This document shows positions 39,356 to 51,528 of a DNA stretch of 64,000 nucleotides, piece by piece (within the stretch, counting starts at the first letter, position 1; the number at the start of each line of letters is the position of its first letter). The DNA comes from Pyrenopolyporus hunteri (taxonomy: Eukaryota > Ascomycota > Sordariomycetes > Xylariales > Hypoxylaceae), in NCBI GenBank assembly GCA_902806595.1, contig CADCXC010000037.1, positions 2,604,001 through 2,668,000 on the forward strand, written 5' to 3'. Made by a program: the position numbers and the translations under genes. The notes beneath the pieces are model-generated. The model was not told the DNA's origin, ran no database searches, and worked only from the letters and a program-made list of their open reading frames with translations.

Positions 39356-39505
39356 CGGTAGCGAAATTAATAAAAATTATAAATATTATAAAGTTATAAT
39401 AAAAAATCGTAAAAAACGTCGTAAAAAAAGTTATAAAAAAATCGTAAAATAAAGTCGCGATATTAAATCGTAAAAAAAATCGTAAAAAAAAATCGTAATT
39501 ATTTT
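39356..39505. repeat. Degenerate ATCGTAAAAAA tandem repeat
   Basis: An A-rich run in which ATCGTAAAAAA, GTCGTAAAAAA and GTTATAAAAAA alternate at 10-14 bp spacing. It is a RIP-altered simple repeat, perhaps from a lysine-rich coding stretch of a former transposon. Confidence 0.45.
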
Positions 39506-40477
39506 ATTATAAATATATATTAAGTATTTTAATTAATAATTAACATATATATTTAAGTTAAAAGTTAAAAATAATTAAATAATTTATATAAAAATATAAT
39601 TATTTTCTTTATTATATAATTAATTTTATTATAATAATAAAAAATATAATAAAAGATTTTAATAAAAAGTTATATTATATTTTATTAAAATTATAATTAA
39701 AAATATTTCGATAAAAGCGCGTTATTTAACATTTTATATAAATTTATAATAAGAAAATTAAAGTTAATAATAATTTAACTTTATTTTTATTAATTAAGTA
39801 TATATTAATTTAATATTTAATTAAATATTTTTCGTATAATAATTATTAATGTTTTATAAATATATGTATATTTACGCATATAAAAAATCGTTTAATATAC
39901 GTAAATATACACGTACACATCATTTTAAAGATTTAAATAGAAAATTTAATAATCGTTTTATTATTTTAATTATAATTTTATATATTTATTTTAAATATTT
40001 AAATATATATAAAATAAAATAATAAAATCGTATTTAAGTTCGTTATCGATTATTTAATTTTATTTAAAAAAATTTTAAAATATATTTTAATTTTTTTTTT
40101 AAATAAAAAAAAATTTAATTACGTAAAAATTTACGAGTTACATTTCCCACGTTATATAAATTATATGTTACGTTAATAAATTACGTATACGTTACGTTAA
40201 ACGATTCGTATTATACGTTTATTTAATTAATTAAATCGTTTTATTAAACGTTATATTATTACATTTAAAATTATTTACATTTTAATAAACGATTTTATTA
40301 ATTAAATTAATTTAATTAAATAAATCGAATTAAATGAATTTATATAAAAAATTTAAATTATATAAATTTAATTATATAAATTTAATTTTAATTTAACATA
40401 TAATTTTATTTAAAAAATTCGAATCGAATAAATTTAATTATATACATTTAATTATATAAATTTATATTAAACGAATA

Positions 40478-40733
40478 AAAGGTCGTTAATTAATAACCAA
40501 AAAATTATTATATAATCGTATAATAAAAAATACGAAAATAAATAAAATTAATTAAATTATATATATGTAAAAATTATAAATAGGTTAATTTTATATTAAT
40601 TAATATTTATATTACTTTTAAAAATTTATACTTTAAATATTTATTATATAAAACGACGAAACATTTAATAAAAATATATTTATTATTATTATCGTTACGA
40701 TAAATATTTTAATACGAAGTTATATTATTATAA
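40478..40733 (+). repeat. Dispersed ~260 bp repeat, copy 5
   Basis: The clearest copy. It begins GGTCGTTAATTAATAACC, contains AAATACGAAAATAAAT and AACGACGAAACATTTAAT, and ends AAGTTATATTATTATAA. It lies about 100 bp before the alternating minisatellite. Confidence 0.65.
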
Positions 40734-40837
40734 TTTAATTATATAAATTTAATTTTAATTCGACATATTTTTCGTAATATTTTTCGAAGAATTTTTCGAA
40801 TTATATATTTAAAATTAAATATAAAAAAATTATACGA

Positions 40838-41545
40838 GTAAATTTTCGCGACGATTTTTTCGAAAAATAATATAAAATAATATAAAGTAAATTTTCGTAA
40901 CGATTTTTTTAAAGATAATATAGGGTAAACTTTCGTAACGATTTTTTCGAAAAGTAATATAAAGTAATATAAAATAAATTTTCGCGACGATTTTTTTAAA
41001 AATAGTATAAAATAAACTTTTATAACGACTTTTTCGAAAAGTAATATAAAATAATATAGGGTAAATTTTTACGACAATTTTTTTAAAAATAATATAAAAT
41101 AAATTTTTACGACGATTTTTTCGAAAAGTAATATAAAATAATATAAAGTAAATTTTCGTAATAATTTTTTTAAAGATAATATAAAGTAGATTTTCGTAAC
41201 GGCTTTTTTAAAAAGTAATATAAAATAGTATAAGGTGGATTTTCGTAACGGCTTTTTTAAAAGTAATATAAAATAAATTTTTACGATAATTTTTTTAAAA
41301 AGTAATATAAAATAGTATAAAGTAAATTTTCGCGACGATTTTTTTAAAAGTAATATAAAGTAGATTTTTACGATAATTTTTTCGAAAAGTAATATAAAAT
41401 AATATAGGGTGGATTTTCGCGATAATTTTTTTAAAAATAATATAAAATAAATTTTTACGACGACTTTTTCGAAAAATAATATAAAATAATATAAAGTAAA
41501 TTTTTACGACGGTTTTTTTAAAAGTAATATAAAATAAACTTTTAT
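40838..41545. repeat. Minisatellite of alternating 49-bp and 38-bp units
   Basis: Units begin with GTAAATTTTCG or a mutated form at about 40838, 40887, 40925, 40973, 41011, 41061, 41099, 41147, 41185, 41234, 41272, 41321, 41359, 41408, 41447, 41495 and 41534. Spacing therefore alternates regularly between 48-50 and 38-39 bp, giving a true period near 87 bp and about eight copies. The long unit contains TTTTTTCGAAAAGTAATA followed by a second AATATAAA, which the short unit lacks. All units carry RIP-type C/T and G/A differences. Confidence 0.8.
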
Positions 41546-43429
41546 AAAAGTTAAAAAATATTATAAAAATTATATTAAAAATTATATAATTATAAAAATA
41601 ATCGTAAAATTCGTAAAAAATCGAAATTTAAAAAACCGCGATTTTATATAAATAAATAAATAACGAAACCGCTTTTCGATTTATTAACGGTTATTTAATA
41701 AAACGAAAATTCGTTTAATTATTTAAATATATAATTATATAATCTATATTTAAAATTTAACTTTATTATTTAATTAACGTTTATCATTTTAATTAAATAA
41801 ATAAATATTTTATTTATTTTTTTTTATTTATTATTTTATTATTTAAAAATAAAATTTTAAACTTCGTTATTTTTTACGATTAAATCGTTTATACGGCTTT
41901 ATATTATTAATATTAAATCGATTAAACTTTTTTTATTATACGTTTTTATTTATTATTTCGAATATTTTAACGTATATTAACTTTTTTTAAAGTTTTTTAC
42001 GTTAAATATTAATAACGTCGATTACGATTTAACGTATTATATTTATTATATAATAATCGATAATATTTAAATTATCGAAAACGACGTAAATCGTTTTTAT
42101 TTTAATATATTTAATAAAATAAACGACTTATAATTTATTCGATTTAATAATGATATTTTATTTAATAAAAAATATTAATTTTACATTTTTTAACTTTTCG
42201 ACGATTTTATAAATATATTATAATTTATTAATATTATTTTTATTATTATTATTATATATTAATTATTAAATATAAATTTTTATTCGATTACTTTAAATTT
42301 CGATTATTAAATATTCCCTTATAATAATTTATTTTTATTTTAATAAAACTTCGATATTTTATTTATTTTCGATTATAAAGTTTAATATTTAAAGACGAAA
42401 AAACGGGAAAATACGGTGAATTATAACGAATATTATCGAATTACGTAAATTTTTTATAATTACGAATAAATTTATTTCGTTTTTAAAAAATAAAAATTTT
42501 AATTCGATTATAATAAAATAAATATTTACGGTTAAATAACAATACTTTTTATATAAAATATTAATAATATTATTTTTTTTCGTATTAATATTTATAATAT
42601 ATTCGACGTGAAAAAATTTATATTAATTTTTAAATTAAAAGATAACGATTACGTATTAATATTTTATATATTTTATACGTTATAATTATTATATAAATAA
42701 AAAACTTTATTTTATAATAAGGAAATTTATTAAATTTACGATATTAGTTTTAAATATTTATTTATTTAATTTATATAAATTATTTTTAATAATAAAATTA
42801 CGCGACTTTTCGAATTTTCGAAAACGAAACGATTTGTATTTTTCGTTTTTTAAAATATTAATAGTAGCGATAATTTAATTATAAAAATTATAATTATATT
42901 TTTTATTATAAATATCCTTCGATTTTTTAGGAATAAATTTTTTATTTTTAAAAAACGTTTTTATTTTTAAATTAATAATCGTAATTATAATAACGATAGT
43001 AATTTTAATAACGTCGAAAATAAGTTTTATTAATATTATTTTATTAATAAAAAAATTATAATCCGTTAAAATAATAAAAATTATAACCTTTTATTTAACG
43101 ATAATAATAATAATAATAAATTCGAAAAAAATCGTTTTACGGTTAGAAATAAAATGTTTCGATTATTTAAATCGATTAATAATATTATAAATAATAATAA
43201 TAATATAAATAATAAAAATAATAACGTTAATTTAAAAATTTATAATATCGGTTTAAAATAAATTATTTTTTTTAAATATATAAAATAATATTAAATTATC
43301 GATATAATATAAATAATATAAATAATAAATATAAGTACGTAAATAAATAATAATATATATAGTAAAAATAAATATAATAATAATAATAATATAATAATAA
43401 TAATAATAACGACGGTAATTATAATTATT

Positions 43430-43693
43430 AAATAAATAAAAAATCGTTAATAAATAATCGAAAGGTTATTATATAATTATATAATAAAAAATACGAAATA
43501 AAATAAATTAATTAAATTATATATATTTAGAAGTTATAAATGGGTTAATTTTATATTAATCGATATTTATATTTATTTTAAAAATATATATTTTAAATCT
43601 TCGTTACGTAAAATAACGAAATATTTAATAAAAATATATTTATTATTATTATTATTACGATAAATATTTTAATATAAAATTATATTATTATAA
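43430..43693 (+). repeat. Dispersed ~260 bp repeat, copy 6
   Basis: It starts near AAATAAAAAATCGTTAATAA and ends TTATATTATTATAA. It is preceded by a stretch of AAT trinucleotide repeats at about 43370-43410. Confidence 0.65.
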
Positions 43694-44210
43694 TAACTTT
43701 AATATTTTATATTTATATTAATTTTTAAATTATCGTTTATATCGTTATTTATATTATTATTTATATTATTATTTTCGATATTTATTTTAATATATAAATA
43801 TATTTTATATAAAATTATTTAAATTACGTAGTAACGCGATAAACCTTCGTAAAATACTTTACTTTAATTTTAATAACTTCGTAATATTATAAAACGAAAT
43901 TTAAACATTAAAAATTAATTATATTAATTTTATAAAAAATTAAAAAAAAAAAAATTAAAAGGTAATTCGAAAATTTACGATTTAATATATATATAATATA
44001 ATAAATTACTTTATATTTTATTATTTTATAAAGTTAAAATATAATAAGATTAATAAATTCGATAAAATTTAATACGATATATAATATTAAAAATTAAGGA
44101 TCGAATTTTATTAATGTTATATATATATATATAAAAAAAAAAAAAAAATTAAATCGCGGTTTTATATATAAGTTTTAACGGTATATTCGGCCGGAGTTTT
44201 AATGTCGATA

Positions 44211-44525
44211 TAATAATATAATTTAATATTAAAGTATTTATTATAACGATAATAACGGTAGATATATTTTTATTAAATGCTTTATTATTTTACGTAATAA
44301 AAATTTAAAATATAAACTTTTAAAAAAAATATAAATATTAATTAATACGAAATTAACTTATTTATAACTTTTATATATATATAATTTAATTAATTTTTTT
44401 TATTTTCGTACTTTTTATTATATAATTATATAATAATTTTTCGGTTATTAATTAACGATTTTTTATTTATTTAATATTAATTTATAATCGTATAATAATT
44501 TTTCGATTATTAATTAACGATTTAT
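44211..44525 (-). repeat. Dispersed ~260 bp repeat, copy 7 (inverted) plus fragment
   Basis: Read on the minus strand this is a full-length copy (44473 back to 44211). A partial second copy of one end lies at about 44484-44525, reading TCGTATAATAATTTTTCG on the plus strand. Copy 6 and copy 7 face each other about 520 bp apart. Confidence 0.55.
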
Positions 44526-46681
44526 TATAATTTAATACGATGGGTTTAACTTTATTAAGTAATCGACATTAAGTTTTTAATTAAATACATCGTTAAAATT
44601 TAAATATAAAACCGCGATTTTTCGAACTATAATTTAATTTTTTTTTTTTTTTTTTTTATAATATTAATAAAATTTTATTTTTAATTTTTAATATTTTATA
44701 TCGTGCCACGATTTTTTATTTATTTAATAATCGATTATTTAATAAAATTAAATTAATTACATCGAATTATAATATTTATTATTTATTAATTTAATTAATT
44801 TTTATAAAAAAAAATATTAAAATATAATAAATTAAATTTCATACTTTTAAATTTATAATATATATAATCGTAATAATAATTATCTTTAAAATATATTTCG
44901 AAATTATTAAAAATTCGTTTCGAATTTAACCTTTTTTTTAAAAAAATTAAACGAATTTATTTAAATTTTAAAACGGTTACGCCGTAGGTTTTAACTTTAT
45001 AAATTATATTATACATTTAACGAAAAAACGTAAATTATATCGAATAAACGTTAATTAATTAATTAATCATTTAAACGTACCGTTTATTTATTTTTTTTTT
45101 AACTTATTTTCCTATAATAACATTTATTAATTTTTAATAAAAATATATTTAATAAACATTATTACGTAATATTTAATCCTATAATCGTATATTTATATTA
45201 TTTTAAAATGCGATATATTAATTATTATATTTTAATATTTTTTTTTATAAAAAAATAACTCGGTCGATAAATAATATAAAAAATTATTTACGTTATAAAT
45301 AATTTTTTTATTTAAAAAAATTTATCATTTAACTTTTAATTTAATTATATTATAATTACGTAATTTCGTAAATTAATATTATTTTTTATAAATTAACTTT
45401 TATTAATTATAAAAACTTCGAATATAATATTATATTTTTTTTTTAATTTAACGTTAATTAATTTTAATAAAAAAAAGTTTAATAACGAATATAGCGTTAT
45501 TTATAATTAATTTTAATAATAAAAATACTTTTTTTTTTAAAAAAAAACATTATTAATTAAATTTATATTAAATAATGTAACTTTATTTTAATTTTATTAA
45601 AAAAAAATATTTATTATCATTTTAAATCTAAATTTAACGATATGATATAAATCGTAATATTTCGATTATAATATTTAAAATAATAATAATATTCCCGTTT
45701 TTTTTTTTTTTTTTTTTTCGAAACTTTTAATTTTACATTAAACGAAAATAATAAAACGAATAAACTTCGATAATTATTAATTAAATTAAATAATTATTTA
45801 ATTTATTTATAATTTTAAATATATAAAAATATAATTAAATACGTATATTAATTTAAATTTAAATATTCCTTTTATAACTTTTATATTTTTCATTAATAAA
45901 CTTTAAAAACTATTAATAATAAATCGAAAAAAAAAAAAAAAAAATTATTAAATAATTTATAAATAATAACATTTTTTTTTATTATTATAAATCGTTTATT
46001 TAACTTTTAATATACGATTATTATAAAAACCTTTTATTAATTATATTTTATAATATATAATTAATTAATATAATAAAATTAAACGTTCGAATTACCCTTC
46101 GAAATTTAAAATTTAAATTCGAATATATGTTTAATAAAATATTTATTATTTTTATAAACATCGATCGCGTTTATATAATTATTTTTAATAATGAAAATAA
46201 ATGTAAATAAATTCGATTTAAATAATCGTATCGAATTAATAAAATTACGAAATAATAATTTTTTTATAAATTTAACTTCGTTAATAAAAACGAAATTATC
46301 GTTTCGAATACGTTTTTTTTCATAATTATTATTAAAATTAATTAAACTTTTATATCTTTTAAATTTTAATTTATAATAAATTAAATTTATAAAAGTTTAA
46401 TTTTTTTTTAAAAAATAATTAATATTAAAATTATTATCGATATATTCGTTATTATTAAAATTGAATTAATTTTCGTATTTTTCGAATTTTAATTTATAAT
46501 AAATTAAATTTATAAAAATTCGATATTTTTTTAAGGTATTATTAATATCGAAAATATTCACGTTATTAATTTCGTTATTAAATTAATTATCGTTTTTATT
46601 ATCGTTTTTATTATTTTTTATATTATTATTATTGTTATTATTTTCGTTACTACTTTTATTACCATTTTTATTATTTTTTTT

Positions 46682-46760
46682 GTCGCTTTTTTCGTCGCTT
46701 TTTTCGTCGCTTTTTTCGTTATTTTTTTTATTACTTTTTTCGTTGTTTTTTTCGTCGTTA
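46682..46760 (-). repeat. 12-bp coding-like repeat (Asp-Glu-Lys-Ser on the minus strand)
   Basis: Three perfect GTCGCTTTTTTC units (46682-46717) are followed by degenerate units to about 46760. Read on the minus strand they give repeated GACGAAAAAAGC, i.e. Asp-Glu-Lys-Ser, within a longer Asn/Lys/Ser-rich stretch. I take it as the trace of a low-complexity region of a dead transposon protein. Confidence 0.4.
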
Positions 46761-48492
46761 CTTCGTTATTTATTAATATTATTTTTTAAATTATTTAATT
46801 TACGTTTTTTATTAAATGGCGGTTTAAATTACGACTTAAATTTAAATGGTTTAATATTTTTATTTAATTATATTTAATATTTATTATTAACGAAAAATAT
46901 TAATATCCTTTTAATTTTATAAATGTACTTATATTTTTTCGAAATAATATTATATATTTTAAAAAACCTTAATATATTTTTATATAAAATTAATATATAA
47001 TAAATATTAAAAAAACTTTAAACGAATCGAATTAAATAATATATAAAAAAGATATTATAAAAGAAATTTAATTATCGATTATAATAATTAATAAAATACT
47101 TTTAATTAATATAATTATTATCGAATAATTTTTATATAATATAAATATAAAATATATACTAAAAATTATTATAATTTATAAACGTTATACGTTTCGAAAA
47201 TATAAAAAGTATTTTTAAATCGTAAATATAATATAAATTATAACGAAAAAAAATTTTATTATATTATTCGTTTCGATTAAAATCGTAACTTATTTAATTC
47301 GATATATATAAACGTATATCGTTTCGTATAAATTAACGTTTAATTTTTTTTTTATAAAAAAATACGTAATATTTATTAACGAAATAAACGTTTTCGATTA
47401 AATAATAATTTATAAGTTTTTATTATTTATAAAAAAATTTAAACGTTTTAAAAAACTTAAATATTTTTAATAATTTATTTTTTTTCGAATATATTTAATT
47501 TTTGAAAAATATAATAATTAAATAATTATATTCGTTAAAATTTATTAAAATAATTATTAATAAAAAGAAATATAATGGTAAAAAATATATATATACGTTC
47601 GATGTTTCCTTAAATTTATATTTTTAATTATATAAATAAAAATAATAAAAAAATTTTTTAAATTATTTTTCGAAATTTTTTCGATAACGAAAACTTTTTT
47701 AACGATTCGAACGATTTAAACATTTAAAAAAAATATTTTTTATTTCGTAAAATTAAATTATTTTTAATCGAATTAATATAGTTATTTCCTTTTCGATTTT
47801 TAAATAAATATAAATTATTCGAAAAGATATTTTTTTTTAATTTTTTATCGTTACGTTAATAATTTTTAGTTATAATATAATAAATATAATATATTAAATA
47901 ATATAAAATACCTTTACCGTTTAAACCGTCGAAATATAATAATAAATCGTAATTATATTTATAATTTAAATAAAAAATTTCGATTTTTAAAATAATTTAA
48001 TTATACGAAAAATTTAATAATATAATTTTTTTAAAAACGTTTATATTTAAATATTTAAACTTATTAATTTCGACATTATATATTAATAAAATCGATTTAT
48101 TAATTAAAAATATTAAATTAATAATTAAAAATAATATACCGTCGATCGAATATAATAAATCGTTAATTAAAAACGGTAAATTATTTAATAAAAAAAATAA
48201 ATTAAATTTTTTTATAATCGCATTAAACGATAAAATATTTTTACTTTTTTTTTTTTTATTTTTTTCTTTTTCGATAATATATCGTATACGTTAAATCGTA
48301 AAATTTAAACTTAATTACGTCGTAAATTTATAAAATATATAAAATTACTTTTAATAATAATTAATTAATAATTTTTATTATTTTATTTAAATATTTAAAT
48401 AAATATTTAATTTAATTAATATCTTTTAATATTATATAATTAAATAAAAATATACGTTAAACTATATATGTAGCTTTAATAATTAAAAATAC

Positions 48493-48568
48493 GATATGTC
48501 GCATTATATGTTAAACAATACGGTAAAATAAAAATGAATGGCGGTTTAGCGGTTTCCAGGACTTCGTT
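48493..48568 (-). repeat. Right terminal inverted repeat of the AT block
   Basis: This is the inverted partner of 19657-19732. On the plus strand it reads ATATGTCGCATTATATGT, TACGGTAAAATAAAAAT, GGCGGTTTAGCGGTT and GGACTTCG, followed by TA within GTTTAGC. A short GGCGGTTTA also occurs at about 46815-46824 inside the block and could mark another, heavily mutated end of the same family. Confidence 0.8.
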
Positions 48569-49975
48569 TAGCTTAATGGGGTCTATAGAAGCAATGTTAT
48601 GCATGAAGGTAATTGCACGTGCAGAATCACATTCTATCTACGTAATCGCAAAGGGGGTTGCTTGGGTGTAAAACGCAGGTGAAGGGTACCTAATATAACG
48701 TCGTATTATAACTTGGGTGATTTTCCGCTTCAAAATACCAAGATATGAAGCTGAGCTGAGTCGGAAATTTGGTATCGATGATGAAACTATACAGGCCATT
48801 GAACACACGTACCTACGTATGGTTCCTGTATAAGGGGAGTCGGTTATGTATTGTACTTCTTCATGGCTTGTTGGTTGAATATCTCAAGTCACGCCACTTG
48901 GGAGTCTAGCGTAACGACTAAGAGCTTCCCCGGTTTACCCCCTGACTCCTAGCGCGTCTTAATCCCGGAGGGCTATGTATCTACATCTGGTTCCAGACTC
49001 CGACAGTTTGTGCTTTGAAGTTGTGATGCATGGTAACCTGCATAGCATGCTTGCCGTCGAAGGAAGACGAGGCTTTTGCATAGTGTTAGCTCAACCGGGT
49101 CAATCGGCGTTGGATTTCAGGGGGGGATGACCCGGTAGACCTCTGTTCGATCTCGCCCAGATTAACTTATCCTGGCTCAATGATACTCACCCGAGGGTAT
49201 GGTAAAAGGATGGGTTCTGGAGAAGATAGAAAAGCGATCGAGTCGTTGAAATATGACTTGGAGCCGGCCCCAAAGGAAGGCCGCTCCCTTAACTACATCG
49301 CGCTACAAGTTTTACTCTTGGTGGATGGTTTAGAAATTGCCCTTACGAAGGTACCTAGTAGGTCGTCCTAGTATAGTCGACCTGCCGAATACCCAACTAT
49401 GTGAACACGTTCTGTTGCCAGAGTCTTAACCCGATTAGCTAATGTTGATTATAACGCACTACAAGCGAGACAATGGCACCCCATCCGAGCGCGCAATTAG
49501 ACAGGAACCGTCGATTTGACTAGCTTGTTGAGTAGACGTCCTCCGGGGGACGCCCGGGGGACTGGGGTTTTGAGGCTTCAGTAGGAATAGCCCTATATCG
49601 TGAGGTAAATGCCTGTCTGCTGCAGCCAGTACCTTACAGCTGAGCGACAGGCATCTCCAACGTGCCCAGGGTTCTGGTATATGCCCAGAACATAAACCGT
49701 ACATAGGGACCAAGCCTCTGGAACAGAGAGACCAATTGGCGTCCTAGCGTTTGGTGCCCATGCCATTAACTAGGGTTCTAAAGAGATCGTTACGGATCGG
49801 TCTAGGAGGACAATAAGAGATACCTTAACCGTTTACTTGGGTCCGAGTGGTTTTTTTCTCGTTTCGCTTCTCATTTATAACTCGCAGCACCCAGATATCC
49901 TCGACCCAAGACCGCGGGTCGAAGAATGATGGATCGTTCTCCCCCGGCGACGACCCACGTTGGAGATCGGAGAGA
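48569..49975. other. Intergenic right flank of the AT block
   Basis: Base composition is normal immediately after the right inverted repeat. No gene is recognised in 1.4 kb; the small open frames (for example 49180-49371) have no protein-like content. It should contain the promoter of the rhodopsin-domain gene. Confidence 0.5.
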
Positions 49976-51528
49976 ATGGCCAGTTCGGAGATGCATTCTC
50001 CTATAAACGCAGGAGCGGCGTTGATTGCCATCACTGCGGTGTCTATGGCTTCGAGGGCCGTCGCCCGTTGGACGCATAAGACAATGGGGTGGGATGACGG
50101 TATGTTTATCTGAGTTGTGCAAAGCCAGTTGAGGAAGTATTTACTAACTTATATTTTGCAGTTTTGATTACCATTAGCTGGTTCCTATCGTTAGGGATCT
50201 GCTCTTGTGTCATGGCTGGTAATACTCGCGGGCAACTTATTTAACACAGACTGTAAGCTAATAGTGATAAAGCTACGCGTTATGGACTCGGGAGGCATCG
50301 TAACGAAGTCAGCGATGAGGACTATAATATGTATCTTAAGGTGCGGACCTAACTGGTAGCCATGAAATATTCTCTCTGACCTAACCATTCTTAGCTTCAA
50401 ATTGCCAGCTCGGTTACGTATAGCTGGGGAGTTCCGGCAGCGAAGGCGAGCTTTGCGGTGCTCTACCTACGAATATTCCCCGAGGGTGGGTTTAGGCACG
50501 TCAACAAGGTCATGATTGGGTTCCTCTTTGCGCAGGCCGTCGAGGAAACGTGCGTCGTCCTGTTCAAGTGTAAACCCATTCGGAAATCGTGGGACTTTAA
50601 ACTGGAGGGGTCGTGTTTCGACCTGCATCCGCTTTGGTATACCACCGTAAGTAGTCCGTGACTCATCGCGTTCGAGCCGATTGCTGAGAAGTATAACTTT
50701 ACCCCTATTTAGTTCATCTTCAACCTGATGACCGATCTGACCTTATTCATCGAACCCATACCTTCAACGTGGAAGCTTCAGCTGCCAATCGTCAAGAGGC
50801 TTGGACTTATTGCTATGCTTTCGTTAGGTTTACTGTAAGCCTTGAACCTCAAAAGCTTGCAAATTCCCGCTGAACAAGGCTTTAGGGTGACATCTATTTC
50901 TATAATACGCATTGTCTATGTTACGGGTATAGGGGAAGACGATACATGTGAGTAAAGCAGCTTTACGTTATGTTTAGCCGGCAGTTAGTAACAGCATACC
51001 GCAGTCCAGCTCACGGAACCTCTTGTATGGTCGATGGTTGAAATTTGTGCGCTCATCATCTGTTCGTGCATACCATCGCTTCGGCAAGTCGCCGCGATCA
51101 TCCCCGGCCTCAACAGCGCCCTCGGGCTCTCGTCCGGCGGCGGCTCGAAGAACTACTACGGCCCTGGGCAAATTAACGGCTCGATACCGCTCAAGAAGCG
51201 GAGCCGCAAGGAATACATACAATCGCAGAAATCGAAGACGAGGAGCCAGAGCAGGCCGTCAGCGGCGTTCGGCACGACGAGCCGGGTGACGGCCTCAGCG
51301 ATGGACGGGATCAGCGAGAACGGCAGCCAGGACGAGATATTTCCGCACAAGAGCGATCAAACGGGCGTTATTATGGTCACGAGAGAAGTACAGCGCCGCG
51401 TCGAGGCGGATGAGGAGGGCAGGGCTTCTTTTACCAAATCTTCAATGCCGCATCATGATGAGCTGAGGAGCATAACGGAAAGACCGGACAGTCCTAGTGA
51501 TGCGGGCTGGTTGCGTCGTTCCAAATAG
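49976..51528 (+). CDS. Rhodopsin-domain (PTH11-like) integral membrane protein
   Basis: A seven-transmembrane fungal protein of the family that includes putative surface receptors (PTH11-related); the ligand is unknown. Seven exons fit in phase: 49976-50099, 50162-50218, 50273-50340, 50395-50646, 50713-50834, 50886-50947 and 51005-51528, giving 402 residues. The introns are 51-66 bp, several with CTAAC-type branch sites. Family signatures are visible in order: TMGWDD (residues 36-41), YGLGRH (64-69), SWGVPAAKASFAVLYLRIFP, FKCKPIRKSWDF, the helix FIFNLMTDLTLFIEPIP, and TEPLVWSMVEICALIICSCIPSLR near the last helix. The N-terminus before WDD is one short helix, as usual. The C-terminal ~130 residues are hydrophilic and basic, with a KKRSRKEY patch, probably cytoplasmic. 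No single exon but the last looks like a gene on its own. The gene is intact although it lies only 1.4 kb from the mutated block. Confidence 0.88.

Larger units (their letters stand above)
19657..48568. mobile_element. 28.9 kb AT-rich RIP block bounded by inverted repeats
   Basis: The whole interval is extremely AT-rich, with CpA and TpG almost absent and CpG retained, the mark of heavy RIP. No intact reading frame longer than about 100 residues exists except in the foldback element at 27054-27863. The two borders carry the same sequence in opposite orientation (19657-19732 and 48493-48568). Base composition switches to normal within or just outside these repeats. Both ends are next to a TA dinucleotide (19655-19656 and 48569-48570), which would fit a Tc1/mariner-type duplication. 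The simplest reading is a nest of transposon copies inside, or beside, a TIR transposon. Whether it is one giant element or two copies of one family at the edges cannot be decided here. Confidence 0.65.

Noticed and set aside
40838..41545. CRISPR-like array
   Set aside because: The repeats are contiguous with no unique spacers, and the organism is a fungus.
46632..46877. 81-codon Leu/Phe-rich frame in the AT block
   Set aside because: It comes from T-rich simple repeats. The coding-like reading of the same repeat is on the other strand.
19657..48568. AT block as mitochondrial DNA or a mis-assembled organelle contig
   Set aside because: No mitochondrial genes or RNAs, no long frames, CpA loss with CpG retention, and continuous sequence into nuclear genes on both sides.
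19657..48568. AT block as a centromere
   Set aside because: Possible in principle, since fungal centromeres can be RIP-mutated AT-rich DNA, but sequence alone cannot show it. Inverted-repeat borders and 29 kb length fit a transposon nest at least as well.
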